A stretch of 64,000 bases of DNA. Source: Anomaloglossus baeobatrachus (Eukaryota; Chordata; Amphibia; Anura; Aromobatidae). The position numbers and the translations under genes were made by a program. A model generated the notes under the pieces. That model saw only the letters and a list, made by a program, of their open reading frames with translations. It ran no database searches and was not told the DNA's origin. Positions 20,315 through 29,069 of this stretch are shown piece by piece. Each line of letters starts with the position of its first letter. Within the stretch, counting starts at the first letter, position 1. The stretch is taken from contig NC_134364.1 of NCBI RefSeq assembly GCF_048569485.1, forward strand, positions 130,053,089-130,117,088, read 5' to 3'.

Positions 20315-21847
20315 ATGACTGAGACACGAGTTGATCAGCTTTTCTCCATGATTAACTCCTTGCAGCAGGAGATGGAGGCGGTGCAGACTAAACTTAGAGA
20401 TGTGGAGGCACAGCTGGGCCATGATCACCAGGTACTGGGTCCGGCTATTCAGGATTTGCAAACCAGAGTGGAGGCTCAGGAAGCCGCCCCCCCTACGTCC
20501 GTATCAGCTGCCGGTATGCCTAGGTTACCCCCATTTCGTTTCAGTGGTGATCGTAGTCAGTTTCGTGGATTTGTTAACCAGTGTATACTGTTTTTTGATG
20601 TACATGCTGATTATTACCGTTCTGACCGGTCAAAAGTGTTATGTATAATCATGTTATTAACCTCACGAGCACTGGCTTGGGCTAATCCTATGATAGAGAA
20701 TCGTGATATCCGTTTAAATCACCTGGATGACTTTCTGACCGCAATGGCGCAAATGTTTGATGATCCGAATCGCCGTGCTACCGCTGAATCGGCTCTCCTT
20801 TCCTTACGTCAGGGAAAGCGGTCTGTCGTTGAATACGCCACTGAGTTCAAGAGGTTAGTGGTAGACACCGACTGGGGAAACAATGCGTTATTGTCAGTTT
20901 TCAGAAAAGGTTTGTCCGGTACCATCAAGGACGAGTTAGCTCGTTCCGAATCTCCAGGGGATTTTGAACTGTTTCTCCAACACTGTGTGCGTATCGATAC
21001 CCGCTTGACGGAACGTAGACAGGAAAAATGGGCAGCTGTAAACCGGGTAACCAACTTTGCGTTTCCTTCCAGAGAACCCGCTCTCAGGACGCCACGGGAG
21101 GCCGAGGATGTTCCTATGCAAGTGGACTCTCTACAAAAGCGAGAGACCAACGAACGTCGTGAACACCGGCTCCGTGAGCGTTTGTGTTTCTATTGCGGTC
21201 AATCGGACCATTTCCTGATTGACTGCCCAAAACGTCCAAATCGCCCAAATAAGGTATTGGCAGCCATGGCAGAGTGTGACAACACGGACGCAGAGTCCGA
21301 TATCTCTGAGGCAAGTGGACACCTGGATGCGGTATTTCCCTTGACTGTAATGTCAACTTCACCTAAGGACTCCGAAGGGAAATACACCCATTGCTCGCTT
21401 CCCATTCAGATACGGTGGGAGGGACAGTTAATTCCTACATCTGCTATGATAGACTCTGGGGCAGGGGGAAATTTCATGGACTCTTCTTTTGCCAGGAAAC
21501 ACGGTATCCAGACTCAACAAAGATCCTCACCGGTTACCATGGAGACGGTAGACGGATCTCCATTAGTTTCTGGACCAGTTGATCGGGAAACAGTACCCCT
21601 AGAATGTGTGATGAAGCCAGGTCAGCAGGAGACCCTTGTTTTCATGTTAATTTCTTCTCCCCATTTTCCGATAATTTTAGGAATTCCGTGGCTGCGGTCT
21701 ACAAATCCAGTCATCAATTGGGAGACTAAAGAAATATCCTTCCCACCGCAGAGTGGTCCGACCATTAGTCCAACTGTACCGGTTCCAGTAACACCGAATG
21801 CGGAGGGCACTGTAAAGGTACCTGTTCTACCCCCCGGTTTATCATGA
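20315..21847 (+). CDS. Chromovirus Gag-protease
   Basis: A 510-residue Gag-type polyprotein that forms the particle and packages RNA. An N-terminal coiled coil (about residues 8-55) precedes a Ty3-type capsid region starting LPPFRFSGDRSQFRGFVNQC and including ALLSLRQGKRSVVEYATEFKRL. A CCHC zinc knuckle (CFYCGQSDHFLIDC) lies near residue 290. An aspartic-protease active site (MIDSGAGGNF) lies near residue 379, with the closing ILGIPWLRSTNPVINW segment after it. The capsid region resembles Sushi-ichi Gag. The start is the first ATG, 35 bases after the LTR. Treated as part of a fossil element. Confidence 0.85.
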   Translation: MTETRVDQLFSMINSLQQEMEAVQTKLRDVEAQLGHDHQVLGPAIQDLQTRVEAQEAAPPTSVSAAGMPRLPPFRFSGDRSQFRGFVNQCILFFDVHADYYRSDRSKVLCIIMLLTSRALAWANPMIENRDIRLNHLDDFLTAMAQMFDDPNRRATAESALLSLRQGKRSVVEYATEFKRLVVDTDWGNNALLSVFRKGLSGTIKDELARSESPGDFELFLQHCVRIDTRLTERRQEKWAAVNRVTNFAFPSREPALRTPREAEDVPMQVDSLQKRETNERREHRLRERLCFYCGQSDHFLIDCPKRPNRPNKVLAAMAECDNTDAESDISEASGHLDAVFPLTVMSTSPKDSEGKYTHCSLPIQIRWEGQLIPTSAMIDSGAGGNFMDSSFARKHGIQTQQRSSPVTMETVDGSPLVSGPVDRETVPLECVMKPGQQETLVFMLISSPHFPIILGIPWLRSTNPVINWETKEISFPPQSGPTISPTVPVPVTPNAEGTVKVPVLPPGLS

Positions 21848-22021
21848 CTTCGCTGATATATGCGACAAAAGAAAAGCAGATCGGCTTCCCCCGCATAGAC
21901 CGTATGATTGTCCCATAGACTTACTCCCAGGGGCAGAGATCCCGTTTGGTCATGTCTACCCGTTGGCGGCACCTGAGTTAGAAGCCCTTCTACCTCACCA
22001 GCAGGGGCACCCATCTTTTTT

Positions 22022-24652
22022 GTGAAAAAGAAAGAGGGGACTCTGAGACCTTGTATCGACTACCGGGAACTAAATAAGATAACCATCCGGAACCGGTATC
22101 CGTTACCGTTGATTCCTGAGCTATTGGAGAGAGTCCAACAGGCAAAGATATTCACTAAATTGGATCTCCGTGGGGCATATAATCTACTCCGCATACGTCC
22201 CGGAGACGAGTGGAAGACAGCGTTCAGATGTCGGTATGGACATTATGAGTATCTAGTGATGCCTTTTGGACTTTGTAACGCTCCTGCGGCTTTCCAACAC
22301 CTAGTCAATGATATTTTTAGGGATATAATGGACCAATTCATGGTGATTTACCTGGATGATATCTTGATCTTTTCTGATTCCCTACAGGAACACCAGGAGC
22401 ACGTCAAGACAGTGCTTACCCGACTGAGGGATAACCACCTGTATATTAAACTGGAGAAGTGCGAATTCCATTGCTCAAAAATACAATTTCTAGGATATGT
22501 CATCTCTCCTCAGGGACTGAATATGGAGTCTGGCAAGATACAAGCAATTCTAGACTGGCCGGAACCGGGAAACATCAAGGAGGTACAACGCTTTGTTGGT
22601 TTTGCCAACTTTTACAGACGCTTTATCCGTAACTTTTCAGAGATCGTCCGTCCTATTACTCTGTTAACCAAGAAAGGACAGAAGTTTGTGTGGTCCGCCC
22701 AGGCCCAGGAAGCTTTCAATCGTCTCAAGGTTTGTTTTACCTCAGCACCAATACTAATACACCCGAATCCCGCACTCCCCTTTATTGTGGAAGTCGACGC
22801 TTCCGATTATGCATTAGGGGCTATCCTTTCCCAAAGAACTGGGGACAAGAGTCTCTTGCATCCGTGTGCTTTCTTTTCTCGCCGGTTGTCCCCTGCAGAA
22901 AGGAACTATGACATTGCGGACAAGGAATTGTTGGCGATTATTGAAGCTTTTAAGGAATGGAGACACCACTTACAGGGAGCGGCGCAGCAAGTGATAGTTC
23001 TCACAGACCATCGTAACCTTGAATTCCTTAAATCGGCCAGGTGCCTGTCTCCACGGCAAGCCCGTTGGAGCTTGTTCCTTAACCAGTTCAATTTTATCGT
23101 TACATACCGTCCAGGTTCACGTAATGGGAAAGCCGATGCCTTGTCCCGAATCCACGCCATGGACTCCGTGCCTGGAACCCCGTCTCAGACCGTGTTATCT
23201 GATGCCAATTTCGTTGGAGTAATCCAGGAGCAGGACTTGTGGAAGGACATCAAGCTGGCCTATGATGGTGACGTATTTCTTGCTGCCCCCCCGAATGATG
23301 TGACTCTTGTCCTTCGGAATGGTGTGTGGTTGAGAGAGCGACGTATTTATGTCCCGGAGGCTGTAAGACTTCGGGTTCTCAAATTGGTCCATGACTCCGT
23401 GTTGGCAGGTCATAGGGGGGTACAGAAGACGCAGGAATTTCTGAGTCGTTTTTTCTGGTGGCCAACCTGTTTAAAGGATGTGAAAGACTATGTCCACTCA
23501 TGTGTGGTTTGTGCTCGGTGCAAGGTCCCTCGTGTGGCTCCTACGGGACTCCTTCAACCGTTACCCGTTCCATCTCGCCCTTGGGGATCCATCTCAATGG
23601 ATTTTATTGTGGAGTTGCCAGTCTCAGGCGGTAACAATACCATTTTAGTGGTGGTGGATCGGTTGACCAAAGCTGCTCACTTTATTCCATGTACCGGTCT
23701 TCCCTCAGCCGCAGAGACAGTGGATTTGGTTATCCAGAATGTATTTCGACTGCATGGGGTACCAGATGAGATCATCTCTGACCGGGGCGTGCAGTTCACG
23801 TCTAAATTCTGGAAGGGGTTTTGTTCGGCACTCCGTATTGATGTCTGTTTGTCTTCTGCATACCATCCTCAGACAAATGGGCAAACCGAACGGACTAATC
23901 AAACCCTGGAACAGTACCTACGTTGTTATGTCAGCCATCTGCAGGATGATTGGTTGAAGCTGCTTCCTTTGGCAGAGTTCTCGTATAACAACACTCAGAG
24001 CAGCTCCACTAAGGTAACACCCTTTTTCGCTAACTTGGGTTACCATCCGAATGTTTTGCCTAGGTCACCGGTGGCGGTTTCGGTGCCAGCGGTGGAAGAC
24101 AGAGTGACGGAGCTACGACAGAATCTGGAGGTTTTAAAGGACTCTTTGGCTTCGGCTCAGGAGCGTTACAAGAAGTCGGCAGACACTCACCGGAAACAGG
24201 CACCCATGTATAAGGTAGGGGACTCGGTGTGGTTGTCCACCAAAAATCTGAAATTGGGTGTTCCTTCGCAGAAGCTGGGGCAGAAATTCATCGGTCCGTT
24301 TAGGATCACCGGGATCGTGAGCACTGTTGCCTGTCGGCTGAGGTTGCCGCACCATTTGAAGGTACACCCGGTCTTTCATGTTTCTCTACTCAAACCTGTC
24401 TCCCCTAATAAGTTTCATGGTCGTATCGTGCCTCCTCCTCCGCCTGTGATGGTTGACGGCCAGGAGCAGTTCGTGGTTGAGGACATTATTGACTCCCGGC
24501 TCCATCGGCATCGGCTTCAGTATCTGGTACGTTGGCAGGGGTACTCCCCCGAGGACGATTCCTGGGAACCCGTGGGTAACATTCGTGCGCCCCGGAAGGT
24601 TGCTCAGTTTCATCGGCGGTACCCGGACAAGCCAGGCCCTGATCCGTCCTGA
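22022..24652 (+). CDS. Chromovirus Pol: RT, RNase H, integrase, chromodomain
   Basis: An open frame of 876 codons. Reverse transcriptase has IDYRELN, VMPFGLCNAPAAFQ and the catalytic YLDD at about residue 110. RNase H follows with VEVDASDYALGAIL near 254 and TDHRNLEFL. The integrase zinc-binding H-H-C-C region is at about 457-500 (HRGVQKTQEF, CVVCARC). The catalytic core has acids near residue 525 (SMDFIVELP), 586 (SDRGVQFTS) and 622 (QTNGQTERTNQ). A chromodomain (about 815-866: VEDIIDSR, YLVRWQGYSPEDDSWEP) ends the protein and marks the chromovirus group; it is thought to steer integration through histone marks. The family's Pol normally starts upstream of 22022. Confidence 0.9.
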   Translation: MKKKEGTLRPCIDYRELNKITIRNRYPLPLIPELLERVQQAKIFTKLDLRGAYNLLRIRPGDEWKTAFRCRYGHYEYLVMPFGLCNAPAAFQHLVNDIFRDIMDQFMVIYLDDILIFSDSLQEHQEHVKTVLTRLRDNHLYIKLEKCEFHCSKIQFLGYVISPQGLNMESGKIQAILDWPEPGNIKEVQRFVGFANFYRRFIRNFSEIVRPITLLTKKGQKFVWSAQAQEAFNRLKVCFTSAPILIHPNPALPFIVEVDASDYALGAILSQRTGDKSLLHPCAFFSRRLSPAERNYDIADKELLAIIEAFKEWRHHLQGAAQQVIVLTDHRNLEFLKSARCLSPRQARWSLFLNQFNFIVTYRPGSRNGKADALSRIHAMDSVPGTPSQTVLSDANFVGVIQEQDLWKDIKLAYDGDVFLAAPPNDVTLVLRNGVWLRERRIYVPEAVRLRVLKLVHDSVLAGHRGVQKTQEFLSRFFWWPTCLKDVKDYVHSCVVCARCKVPRVAPTGLLQPLPVPSRPWGSISMDFIVELPVSGGNNTILVVVDRLTKAAHFIPCTGLPSAAETVDLVIQNVFRLHGVPDEIISDRGVQFTSKFWKGFCSALRIDVCLSSAYHPQTNGQTERTNQTLEQYLRCYVSHLQDDWLKLLPLAEFSYNNTQSSSTKVTPFFANLGYHPNVLPRSPVAVSVPAVEDRVTELRQNLEVLKDSLASAQERYKKSADTHRKQAPMYKVGDSVWLSTKNLKLGVPSQKLGQKFIGPFRITGIVSTVACRLRLPHHLKVHPVFHVSLLKPVSPNKFHGRIVPPPPPVMVDGQEQFVVEDIIDSRLHRHRLQYLVRWQGYSPEDDSWEPVGNIRAPRKVAQFHRRYPDKPGPDPS

Positions 24653-24661
24653 GGCCGTTTC

Positions 24662-24679
24662 TGGGGGGGGGGGGAGTAC
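24662..24679 (+). promoter_or_regulatory. Polypurine tract of the chromovirus
   Basis: A run of about 13 G residues then AGTAC directly before the 3' LTR, the expected plus-strand primer site. Confidence 0.8.
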
Positions 24680-25333
24680 TGTCAGAGTTCCGGGATTTCC
24701 AGTTCTCTTTTGAAAGAGCTTGCCCTTTTTTAACATGGAGTTTGCTGTTCTGTTGCCCTACTTCTTGTCCATCTGTTTAAAAGGCCGCCCCTAAGCTTAG
24801 TCCAGTGCCTGAGCATACTGCTTGCTGTGTACTCCTGCTTTGCTGCTCTTGGTTCCTGATTGACATTTGGATCCTCCTGAAAAACAACCGACACCGACTC
24901 TGGACTTTCTCCTGGTCTCATCAAGCTGTGCCCGGACTCCGTCTGCCGTCTTTGTTCAGCACTTCTGCCCGGTTCCTTCCGGTTCGTAACCACTCTGGAC
25001 TCTCATCTCGTATGGACATTTTTGGACTATACCTATTGCCCTTTGTGTCCCGGCTGCTGCGCATTTAGGCCTTCTGGGGTGATTGCCAGACAGTCCCTGT
25101 ATAGGGGTTCGCTCTTGGTGGTCTCCCTGGGGGAGTCCGGTGCGTGGCCCCGGGAATTCCCCTTCGCTCCGACCCTGGAAAGTATTTCCTGTGTTTTAGG
25201 TTCTACTGTGTTTTGTTCCGTTTATGTACATCTTGTTGGTTACATATTATAAACATCTTTGCACCAAGAACTCGTCTCTGGTTGTCATTGCCCTAACGCA
25301 ATCGAAATCCTCAGTACATACAATAGTATTACA
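24680..25333 (+). repeat. 3' LTR of the chromovirus
   Basis: 654 bp, TGTCAGAG...TATTACA. Matches 19630-20279 with about 20 differences and a few 1-base indels. Confidence 0.85.
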
Positions 25334-25639
25334 AACGGGTACGGTGCGGCGCACCCGACACTTGTCAAAGGGCTCCCCGGAGGCTGGTGGTGACCGGACC
25401 CCAGCCTGCTCTGCTGCGGGTCCTACCTCCAATCTGCCTCTCCGGAGGCTAACGGGACGGGAAGGCATGTTAAGGGGGGCAGACAGGGCAATATTTACAA
25501 GCCCAAAGGTTTTTGGGTGGCCGGAAAGTCCACGGCCTTGTCCATGAGCAGTCACTCACGCAACAGGGTGTAAAACGGGGCTTTCAAAAACACAAGTCCC
25601 AACGGGGACAGGTTCTTTTTAGCTACAACAGCTACCATC

Positions 25640-26362
25640 TTACTCCAACTCTTCCTCCGACGCGGATTCAGCCTTCGCCTCAAACATCTCCAGCACGCAA
25701 CAGGCCTGGTGGGAAAGGGCCATTCGGTATCCATTTCCCTCGCAGCGCGGGATGTACGTGGCCGTCGGAGCACTGCCATCAAGGAGACTTTCGTCGGCCT
25801 CCTCCGACCCTGAAACCGGCTCTGTATCGGGACCGGAGTCACTGCTATCAGTCCCCGCTTGGCTGGGTCTCACTTCCCTCTGGGCCGGGCGGGCTGCCGG
25901 GGCCATCTCTTTCTCTACGGCCAGCGGGTTGTCGTCAGCCGTCGTACCCTCCAGGCTGACTGCTCCTTCAGCCACCCCGACCTTCGGGCCTTCCGGAGTT
26001 ATCGCTTCGGGCCCCGCCGCCATGGCCGAGGGCAGCGGGCCAGGCAGATCAGCAGTGGCGGTTCCCACGGGTGACGGTGGAGACCGTATAAGGGCTAGGG
26101 GTAGACCGGATCTCCCAGCCGCAGCGGCCAGTCCCTGCGGGACATGGAGGCGTGGGTCACTCACCAGCTCCTCCAACTCGGCCTCCATCTCGTGCACCCG
26201 GGCGATCGCAGCCAGCGCCTCCACCTCTGCGGTCCACCGCTCCATCAAGAGGCGTATCTGACTCCGGTGGCGCTGACAAATTTCTGCCGTCCTGGCTCTC
26301 ATCCATGCCGCGGTTCCGGGCACGGGCTCTGGATCCTCGGGCTGCTCGGATGGGGCGGACAT
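25640..26362 (-). CDS. Element 2 ORF, unknown protein related to the element 1 ORF
   Basis: A 240-residue frame on the minus strand starting MSAPSEQPEDPEPVPGTAAW. Residues 15-70 are a charged, probably helical stretch (EICQRHRSQIRLLMERWTAEVEALAAI and HEMEAELEELV). This resembles, in composition and position, the N-terminus of the element 1 ORF (PEPGSAAWWYRELAQFCDRLETRVVEQI). A Pro/Ala/Gly linker and an acidic Ser-rich region follow, ending EEELE. I recognise no enzyme domain and no cold-shock domain here. Its place between primer site and purine tract suggests the element's single structural or RNA-binding protein, but that is inference. Confidence 0.6.
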   Translation of the reverse strand: MSAPSEQPEDPEPVPGTAAWMRARTAEICQRHRSQIRLLMERWTAEVEALAAIARVHEMEAELEELVSDPRLHVPQGLAAAAGRSGLPLALIRSPPSPVGTATADLPGPLPSAMAAGPEAITPEGPKVGVAEGAVSLEGTTADDNPLAVEKEMAPAARPAQREVRPSQAGTDSSDSGPDTEPVSGSEEADESLLDGSAPTATYIPRCEGNGYRMALSHQACCVLEMFEAKAESASEEELE

Positions 26363-26650
26363 GCTGCTTCTGCACCGACGGTGTCCAGGAACGGAGCGGA
26401 TGCAGGGTCCTGGAGTCCCTGCCTTTTTATCTTCTCGGTTACATCAGGCAGCCTTCTCGCCCGCTTCCCCCTTGGTTTTCTCTTCGCACTCCTCCTTCGG
26501 GGGTGGGGCTTCACTTTCGCGCCTTCACTGCTCGGGGAAGACGACTCGAGCGGGAAACTTTCGCGCCAAGATGGCGGGACTTCAACTTTTTCGGCAAGAC
26601 GCCTCTGACGGAAACTTCTAAGGCGCACTTCCACAGGTAAGTGGACTGTC
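26363..26650 (-). other. Element 2 leader between primer site and ORF
   Basis: About 290 bases of untranslated leader in element orientation. No domain on either strand; short ORFs here are out-of-frame shadows. Confidence 0.55.
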
Positions 26651-26671
26651 CGAATCCTGTTCGTGACGCCA
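26651..26671 (-). promoter_or_regulatory. Primer binding site of element 2 (tRNA-Ser)
   Basis: The plus-strand site ends GAATCCTGTTCGTGACGCCA, equal over about 21 bases to my recollection of the tRNA-Ser(CGA) 3' end plus CCA. It sits 12 bases from the LTR edge, against 2 bases in element 1. Confidence 0.75.
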
Positions 26672-26683
26672 GAAGAGTCGCTG

Positions 26684-27871
26684 TGTACTGCCCTGAGAGG
26701 GGCCCAGCCTGCTTCTCCGCTGCTCGGGCCGAGCCGCTCGAGGTCCGGGCTCGGGTTGTCGGTGGCACGAGCGCCTCCGGACCGGGGGCCACGTCGCTCT
26801 GATAAGGGAGAGGCAGTGGGGGTGGTGGTGGTGCTGGACGAGGCACGTAGCCGGGGAGGGCCGCGCTGTCGTGGTGATGGGATGCACCACCGCTGCGGCT
26901 GAAGTGATGGCGGACTCGTCCGGGATCGGTGTTGCGGCCGCAGCCGAGATGGTAGCCCCTCCGTGGCTAGGGGCGGTGTGTCCCGGGGCCCAGTTTGGGG
27001 GACTGAAAGCGCTGATGTTGTTGTCGGGGTGCAGGGTGCCGTGCCGCGGTGTAGGTTCGTGCCCGGATGGCACTAGTGTACTCACGATTAATTCACACTC
27101 AGAGTCACTGGTAAACCAAAGTTCGGATATGGTCGGTTCCCGTGGCCGGCTGCTGATGTCCCCTGTGGGGTTGATGGTGGTCCCTTTCCCATGCACCTCT
27201 GGTTGTTGTGTTTCGGCTCCCCTGCCTGGGCAGTGGTAGCCCGCTCCCCGGCGTTGAGCTGCCGGAGGAGCCCTCGGTTGCCCGCAGGCGCTGGCCCGTC
27301 GGGTGTTTAGCTCTTGGCGGTGGCGCTCACCCGGTCTCGGTGGGCTTTTGCTTTCTTTCGGGACTTTGGGTGTGGATGAACCCGTGAGATCCAGCCAGCA
27401 ATCAGTCAATTTGCCTATACTCGGTGGCTTCTAAGCTAGGACGGGGTCTGAGTACCCGGTTTCTGGTGCTACGGTTGACTCCCCGGTTCAGGACCGGCGG
27501 GCTCCAACCCAGGCCCGGTCCGTACGGTTCCGCCGGTTGCTGTACCGGTACCCCTGCAGGTGGCCACCACCGTCTGCCTGCCTGACATTTCAAGGGGCCC
27601 AGGCTCCTACCCTGGTCCCTGACAGCTCTGCTCCTCTACCACTTCACTCTCTCTCTACTTCAAACTTCTTCTGTATTTCCTGCCTCAGGCCAGTAGTCTC
27701 CTCGGTGGGCGTGCCTTTCCGCCTGACTCCGCCCACCTGGTGTGCCCTACTGGCCCTGAGGGAGGCATCAGGTCTCCCTTTCGGGTGACGTGTGTGTGAC
27801 CTCACAGGGGGCGGGGGCGTGTGTATGTGGTGGTGTTGTTACCTGTGACCCATGGGGTCCAGAGCGTCACA
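26684..27871 (-). repeat. 5' LTR of element 2
   Basis: The right, 1,188-bp copy, next to the primer site in element orientation. It matches 18086-19309 apart from scattered substitutions and indels. Ends GAGCGTCACA, followed by CTAC. Confidence 0.85.
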
Positions 27872-28146
27872 CTACCTAAGGAAGGAATCCAGCTTGGGAA
27901 AATCCAGTCACCGGACTACAGGCTTTGCGGTCCTCAGACAGATTCCTAAATCTGGCGTTATTCCATTCTCAGTGAGTGCCCGCCGAAAGCGGGCTGCTGC
28001 TGGTTTGGAGTAAGTAGCCCTGGAAGCTCTGAGGCATGGACATTCTAATCCCTGGTGAGCCAGCGGAAGGGTGAGAAACTGTTGCCGGTTACATTTGTGT
28101 GTTATGCTGGTTATGTGTTATGTGCCGTTCATTGTTTGGGGATCCA

Positions 28147-28152
28147 ATAAAG
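28147..28152 (+). promoter_or_regulatory. AATAAA polyadenylation signal of the solo LTR
   Basis: AATAAA in the sequence GGATCCAATAAAGTCTTA, in the plus orientation of the retroviral-type LTR. The MITE insertion begins 6 bases later. Confidence 0.5.
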
Positions 28153-28157
28153 TCTTA

Positions 28158-28558
28158 GGCTATGTTCACACTAGAAAAATTATTTTTCTTAAGAAATTTC
28201 TTAAGAGTGAAGCATTAGTGCACCTGCGTTAAAAAACGCACCAAAAACGCACCTGCGTTTTTGCCGCTTTTTTGGTGCGTTTTTAACGCTGGTTGCTCCC
28301 TGCATTATTGTGACAATTATCTATGGCAAATAACGCAGTTAGCTGCAGAAAAGAAGTGACATGCTCATTCTTTTTCTTAAGAAAATCTACTGAAAGAATT
28401 TTCTTAAGAAAAAAACGCAGTGTGTGCACAGCTAATTTTTTTTGCCATAGGTTTTGCTGGGGAATGTCTGCAGAAAGGTTACAAGAATTTCTCAAGAAAT
28501 TTCTGCAGCAAAAACGGACCAAAAACGCAGGTAAAAAACGCAGTGTGTGACCATAGCC
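28158..28558. mobile_element. TTA-flanked MITE in the solo LTR
   Basis: A 401-bp non-coding element with inverted ends (GGCTATGTTCACAC; GTGTGACCATAGCC), flanked by TTA at 28155-28157 and 28559-28561. The interior has several TTCTTAAGAA-type palindromes and AAAACGCA motifs. PIF/Harbinger-like by its target site. Confidence 0.75.
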
Positions 28559-28720
28559 TTAATATTGTGATTCCCTCACCCTGTGTTGTCTGAGTAGTGT
28601 TCCGCCCACGGTTGAGGAGGCCGGCGTTCAGTTGGGATGAGCCCTGGGCCCATGCGGTCTTTCTAAAGGCGGCCCGGCCAGCGGACGAGAGCACCCACTG
28701 ACGCCCGTGTCTCCACAACA

Positions 28721-28781
28721 GATTGTAGTGTAACACAATAGGTAAAAAGCCAAGGGAGTGAATACTTTTGCAAAGCACTAT
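28721..28781 (-). repeat. Outer end of the old Tc1
   Basis: Contains GTAACACAATAGG and GGGAGTGAATACTTTTGCAA, the usual outer end of this Tc1 group. It completes the element whose other parts lie at 13548-16699. Confidence 0.65.
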
Positions 28782-29069
28782 ACCGTTGATAGGGGGCGAA
28801 CAGCTATATACTGGTGATAAGAAGCGACCAGGTATATAATGGTAAGAAGATATTGAGTATCAGACTGCGGCCCTGCTAGGAAACTCGGATAACATTTAAA
28901 CCAAGGTACCTTTTATCTTCTGTGGAGTAATTCTGATTTTCTTATCTGGTTCAGACCCGATGACTACTTTTCCCTGATTTTCTGCAGGATGTCCCGACAC
29001 GGTGCCCTTAAAAAAAATAAAAAAAAAAATCACAGAATAATTATAGTGCTACTGAATAAAAGTAAACAC
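28782..29069. other. Unassigned flank before the tandem array
   Basis: Nothing I can name. It holds an A-rich run near 29009-29030 and a polypyrimidine tract ending in CAG near 28987 that resembles a splice acceptor by chance. This may be the only stretch of ordinary unique sequence in the right half of the window. Confidence 0.5.

Larger units (their letters stand above)
19630..25333 (+). mobile_element. Ty3/gypsy chromovirus (Sushi-like), nearly whole
   Basis: A 5,704-bp plus-strand element inserted in LTR element 2, with a 5-bp duplication AACGG (19625-19629 and 25334-25338). LTRs lie at 19630-20279 and 24680-25333. It encodes a Gag with a zinc knuckle and protease, then Pol with reverse transcriptase, RNase H, integrase and a C-terminal chromodomain. 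The Gag resembles the Sushi-ichi group, from which vertebrate PEG10/RTL genes were derived. The LTRs differ at roughly 20 of 650 positions (about 3%), so the insertion is of moderate age. It looks nearly whole, with very few breaks. Confidence 0.9.
18086..27871 (-). mobile_element. LTR element 2: relative of element 1, split by a chromovirus
   Basis: Direct LTRs at 18086-19309 and 26684-27871 start TGTAC and end TCACA on the plus strand. They are flanked by the 4-bp duplication CTAC (18082-18085 and 27872-27875). The primer site beside the right LTR and the purine tract beside the left LTR put it on the minus strand. The internal part, excluding the nested gypsy element, is about 1.7 kb with one ORF (25640-26362) and no visible pol. 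The LTRs differ by roughly 4-6% by eye plus a 31-bp indel, so it is older than element 1 and than the chromovirus inside it. Confidence 0.85.
16700..28720 (+). mobile_element. Retroviral-type solo LTR, split by nested elements
   Basis: Non-repetitive pieces at 16700-16817, 17678-18085, 27876-28154 and 28562-28720 make about 970 bp of LTR-like sequence. It begins TGTGACGACATG, has a weak TATA-like stretch near 17930, an AATAAA at 28147-28152 and a GT/T-rich tract before it, and ends CTCCACAACA. No internal retroviral genes accompany it, so a solo LTR is the best reading. Target duplications could not be matched and the ends are approximate. Clearly old, judged by the number of later insertions it carries. 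Confidence 0.5.
13548..28781 (-). mobile_element. Old Tc1-like transposon, split by all later insertions to 28720
   Basis: Four pieces of one minus-strand Tc1-like element remain. 13548-13845 holds transposase remnant (frame fragments EWPEKAF and PTVRHGGGSILLWG). 14266-14789 holds the transposase N-terminal/helix-turn-helix coding part and 5' flank. 16411-16699 and about 28721-28781 hold terminal sequence, finishing GTGAATACTTTTGCAAAGCA, the typical outer end of this Tc1 group. Between them lie a MITE, a second Tc1, and a solo LTR with its own nested elements. The other end is missing at the DIRS junction. The reading frame is destroyed. That the pieces belong to one element is inferred from their order and orientation. 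Confidence 0.7.

Noticed and set aside
28960-29010. Splice acceptor and exon start near 28987
   Set aside because: A polypyrimidine tract plus CAG is present, but no open coding exon, donor site or homologous protein follows; it runs into the A-rich stretch and the tandem array.
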